Of a stretch of DNA of 64,000 bases, positions 62,872 through 64,000 are shown piece by piece. Position 1 is the first letter of the stretch; each line of letters begins with the position of its first letter. The DNA is from Rhodospirillales bacterium BBD 1991-14 (GTDB lineage Bacteria; Pseudomonadota; Alphaproteobacteria; Kiloniellales; Kiloniellaceae): assembly GCA_001657395.1 (NCBI GenBank), contig LYSY01000004.1:1-64000 (forward strand), read 5' to 3'. The position numbers and the translations under genes were made by a program. A model generated the notes under the pieces. That model saw only the letters and a program-made list of their open reading frames with translations, was not told the DNA's origin and did not search any database.

Positions 62872-64000
62872 CTACTTGCGTCCTGCCGTCTTCTTCGCCT
62901 TCGTGGTGATCACTGGGTTCAGCGGCGCGGCCTGGTCGGGGAGGGGGACGGTGGGCATCTGGAATTGGGCGCTGGGCAGTTTCGGTTTCGCCGGGAGCTT
63001 GGGGCCGGTTGCGGCTTTGCCTGACACCGCTCCGCCCTCGCCGCGGATGTTGGCGAGCAGGGTGCGGTGGTCGGGCAGGGCCTTGACCGCGGCGTCGATG
63101 GCGCGGCGGGTCTGCTTCACGTAGTCGCGCCAGGGGGCGGGGCGCAGCACCACGCCGCCGTCGCGCGGCGGGGCGGCGTAGCCGGTCTCGTAGACCTGCT
63201 TGCCCAGCATCACCGCGTGATAGACGCGGTAGGAGAACAGCGAGGAGAACGCGAGGTCGTAGCGCGTCGGGACGGCGTGCTTCCAGAGCGCCAGGTTGGC
63301 GGCCAGGGAGTCCGGCACCTCGAGCGCTTCGCGGGCGTCGATCCAGTAGGGACTGTCCGTGCGGTTGCCCAGCGCATAGTGCAGGCAGATGAAGTCCCGC
63401 ACCTCGTCGTAAAGCTGCGTCGCGATGGTGTTGTAGCGCTCGCGCGGAGGCGCGGCGAAGTCCTTGTCCGGGAAGTAGGCGAGCAGCCAGCGCGCGCTCA
63501 TCTCGATCATGTAGATGGCGGTCGACTCCAGCGGCTCGATGAAGCCCGAGGACAGGCCTATCGCGACACAGTTCTTCACCCAGGGCCGGCGCGTGCGCCC
63601 GACCCGCATGGGGATGAAGCGCGGCACCGCGTCCTTGGCCGCCGCGCCCAGTTGCGGGGCCAGATGGTTGAGCAGTTCGGCGCCCGCTTCGTCGTCGCTG
63701 CGGTGGGCGCTGGAGAAGACGTAGCCGGTGCCGACCCGGCTGTAGAGCGGCACGCGCCAGGCCCAGCCGGCGCCCAGCGCCGTCGAGCGGGTCAGCGGCT
63801 CGATCCTCTGCGGGTCCGGATGGGGGATCTGCACCGCCGCCGCGCGGTCGTTGGCGAGATACCGGGAATAGTCGACGAAGGGCTCGCCCAGTGCCTTGTT
63901 GATGAGGAAGCCGCGAAAGCCGGTGCAGTCGATCACCAGCTCCACCGGGTGGGCGCCGCGCTCCTTTAGGGTGAGGGCGGTGATGAAGCCGCGCTCGTCG
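62872..64000 (-). CDS. Flavin-dependent tryptophan halogenase-like protein (5' end outside)
   Basis: The frame is open from the right edge to the stop at 62872, about 375 codons, so the N-terminal FAD motif is outside the window. Family features: VIDCTGFRGFLINKAL, GWAWRVPLYSRVGTGYVFSS (the WxWx[IV]P motif that blocks monooxygenation in halogenases), IGLSSGFIEPLESTAIYMIE. It ends in a Lys/Pro-rich tail. Such enzymes chlorinate or brominate indoles or other aromatics; many uncharacterised relatives exist, so the substrate is open. Confidence 0.82.
   Translation of the reverse strand, partial: DERGFITALTLKERGAHPVELVIDCTGFRGFLINKALGEPFVDYSRYLANDRAAAVQIPHPDPQRIEPLTRSTALGAGWAWRVPLYSRVGTGYVFSSAHRSDDEAGAELLNHLAPQLGAAAKDAVPRFIPMRVGRTRRPWVKNCVAIGLSSGFIEPLESTAIYMIEMSARWLLAYFPDKDFAAPPRERYNTIATQLYDEVRDFICLHYALGNRTDSPYWIDAREALEVPDSLAANLALWKHAVPTRYDLAFSSLFSYRVYHAVMLGKQVYETGYAAPPRDGGVVLRPAPWRDYVKQTRRAIDAAVKALPDHRTLLANIRGEGGAVSGKAATGPKLPAKPKLPSAQFQMPTVPLPDQAAPLNPVITTKAKKTAGRK

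Noticed and set aside
62725-63024. A 99-codon plus-strand frame starting on the LysR stop and containing the BMP scrap
   Set aside because: Only a short central piece resembles a known family, and most of the rest lies opposite the halogenase gene, so it is not supported as a gene.

Overview
The window is dense, GC-rich (roughly two thirds G+C by eye) bacterial chromosome with short gaps and many ATGA/TGATG start-stop overlaps. It looks like an alphaproteobacterium, probably of the Rhodospirillales type. The reasons are a set of ABC importers with LacI, ROK and LysR regulators, a HupR/HoxA-type sigma-54 activator, a FrcK-like kinase and small intergenic palindromic repeats. The taxonomic call is inference; there is no rRNA gene, and I saw no tRNA, CRISPR array or intact IS element.

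Layout. (1) 1-131: tail of an unrecognised gene. (2) 225-7614: four consecutive paralogous exported proteins built of 33-residue helical repeats, each with a C-x7-C pair just after the signal peptide. (3) 7637-14193 (minus): a UgpBAEC/MalEFGK-type ABC importer operon ending in two endonuclease/exonuclease/phosphatase-fold enzymes, divergent from a ROK regulator (14476-15669). (4) 15798-33237: a complete uptake [NiFe]-hydrogenase locus of group 2a type (cyanobacterial HupSL / mycobacterial Huc type). It holds an NtrC-family activator, hupS, hupL, two small four-Cys proteins resembling HiPIPs, maturation protease hupD, a TPR protein, two tiny membrane proteins, a NifU-Rieske fusion, an NHL protein, hypF, hypC, a SIS-domain protein, hypD, hypE, a nickel permease, hypA and hypB. 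A sigma-54 promoter with an upstream palindrome and a possible IHF site precedes hupS. (5) 33249-36077: an FAD oxidoreductase, two nested palindromic repeats, a small unknown protein and a LacI regulator. (6) 36221-42292: a sugar ABC importer with an epimerase and a sugar kinase, followed by a ureohydrolase. (7) 43495-46274: an exported papain-like cysteine protease of unusual composition, a ThuA-like protein, a TetR regulator with two operators, and a YciI-like protein. (8) 46292-59595: a purine-catabolic divergon. Minus strand: puuE, uraD, an allantoate amidohydrolase-like M20 enzyme and a second M20 enzyme. Plus strand: uraH, xdhA, xdhB and a BMP-type purine/nucleoside ABC importer. (9) 59654-64000: a membrane protein of unknown function, a GntP-like permease divergent from a LysR regulator, a scrap of a BMP-family gene, and a flavin-dependent (tryptophan) halogenase-like gene running off the end.

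How the parts work together. The hydrogenase block encodes structural subunits, nickel import, CN/CO ligand synthesis and insertion, C-terminal processing and candidate electron carriers, so it could be self-sufficient for making a cytoplasmic H2-oxidising enzyme. The purine block covers xanthine to urate and HIU to allantoate plus uptake, but I see no urate oxidase and no xdhC. The most unusual points are the cytosolic HiPIP-like pair, a HypA lacking its zinc ribbon beside a separately encoded small zinc-ribbon protein, a shared GCAAA-N5-TTTGC palindrome at two hydrogenase transcription units, and the tandem family of exported repeat proteins.
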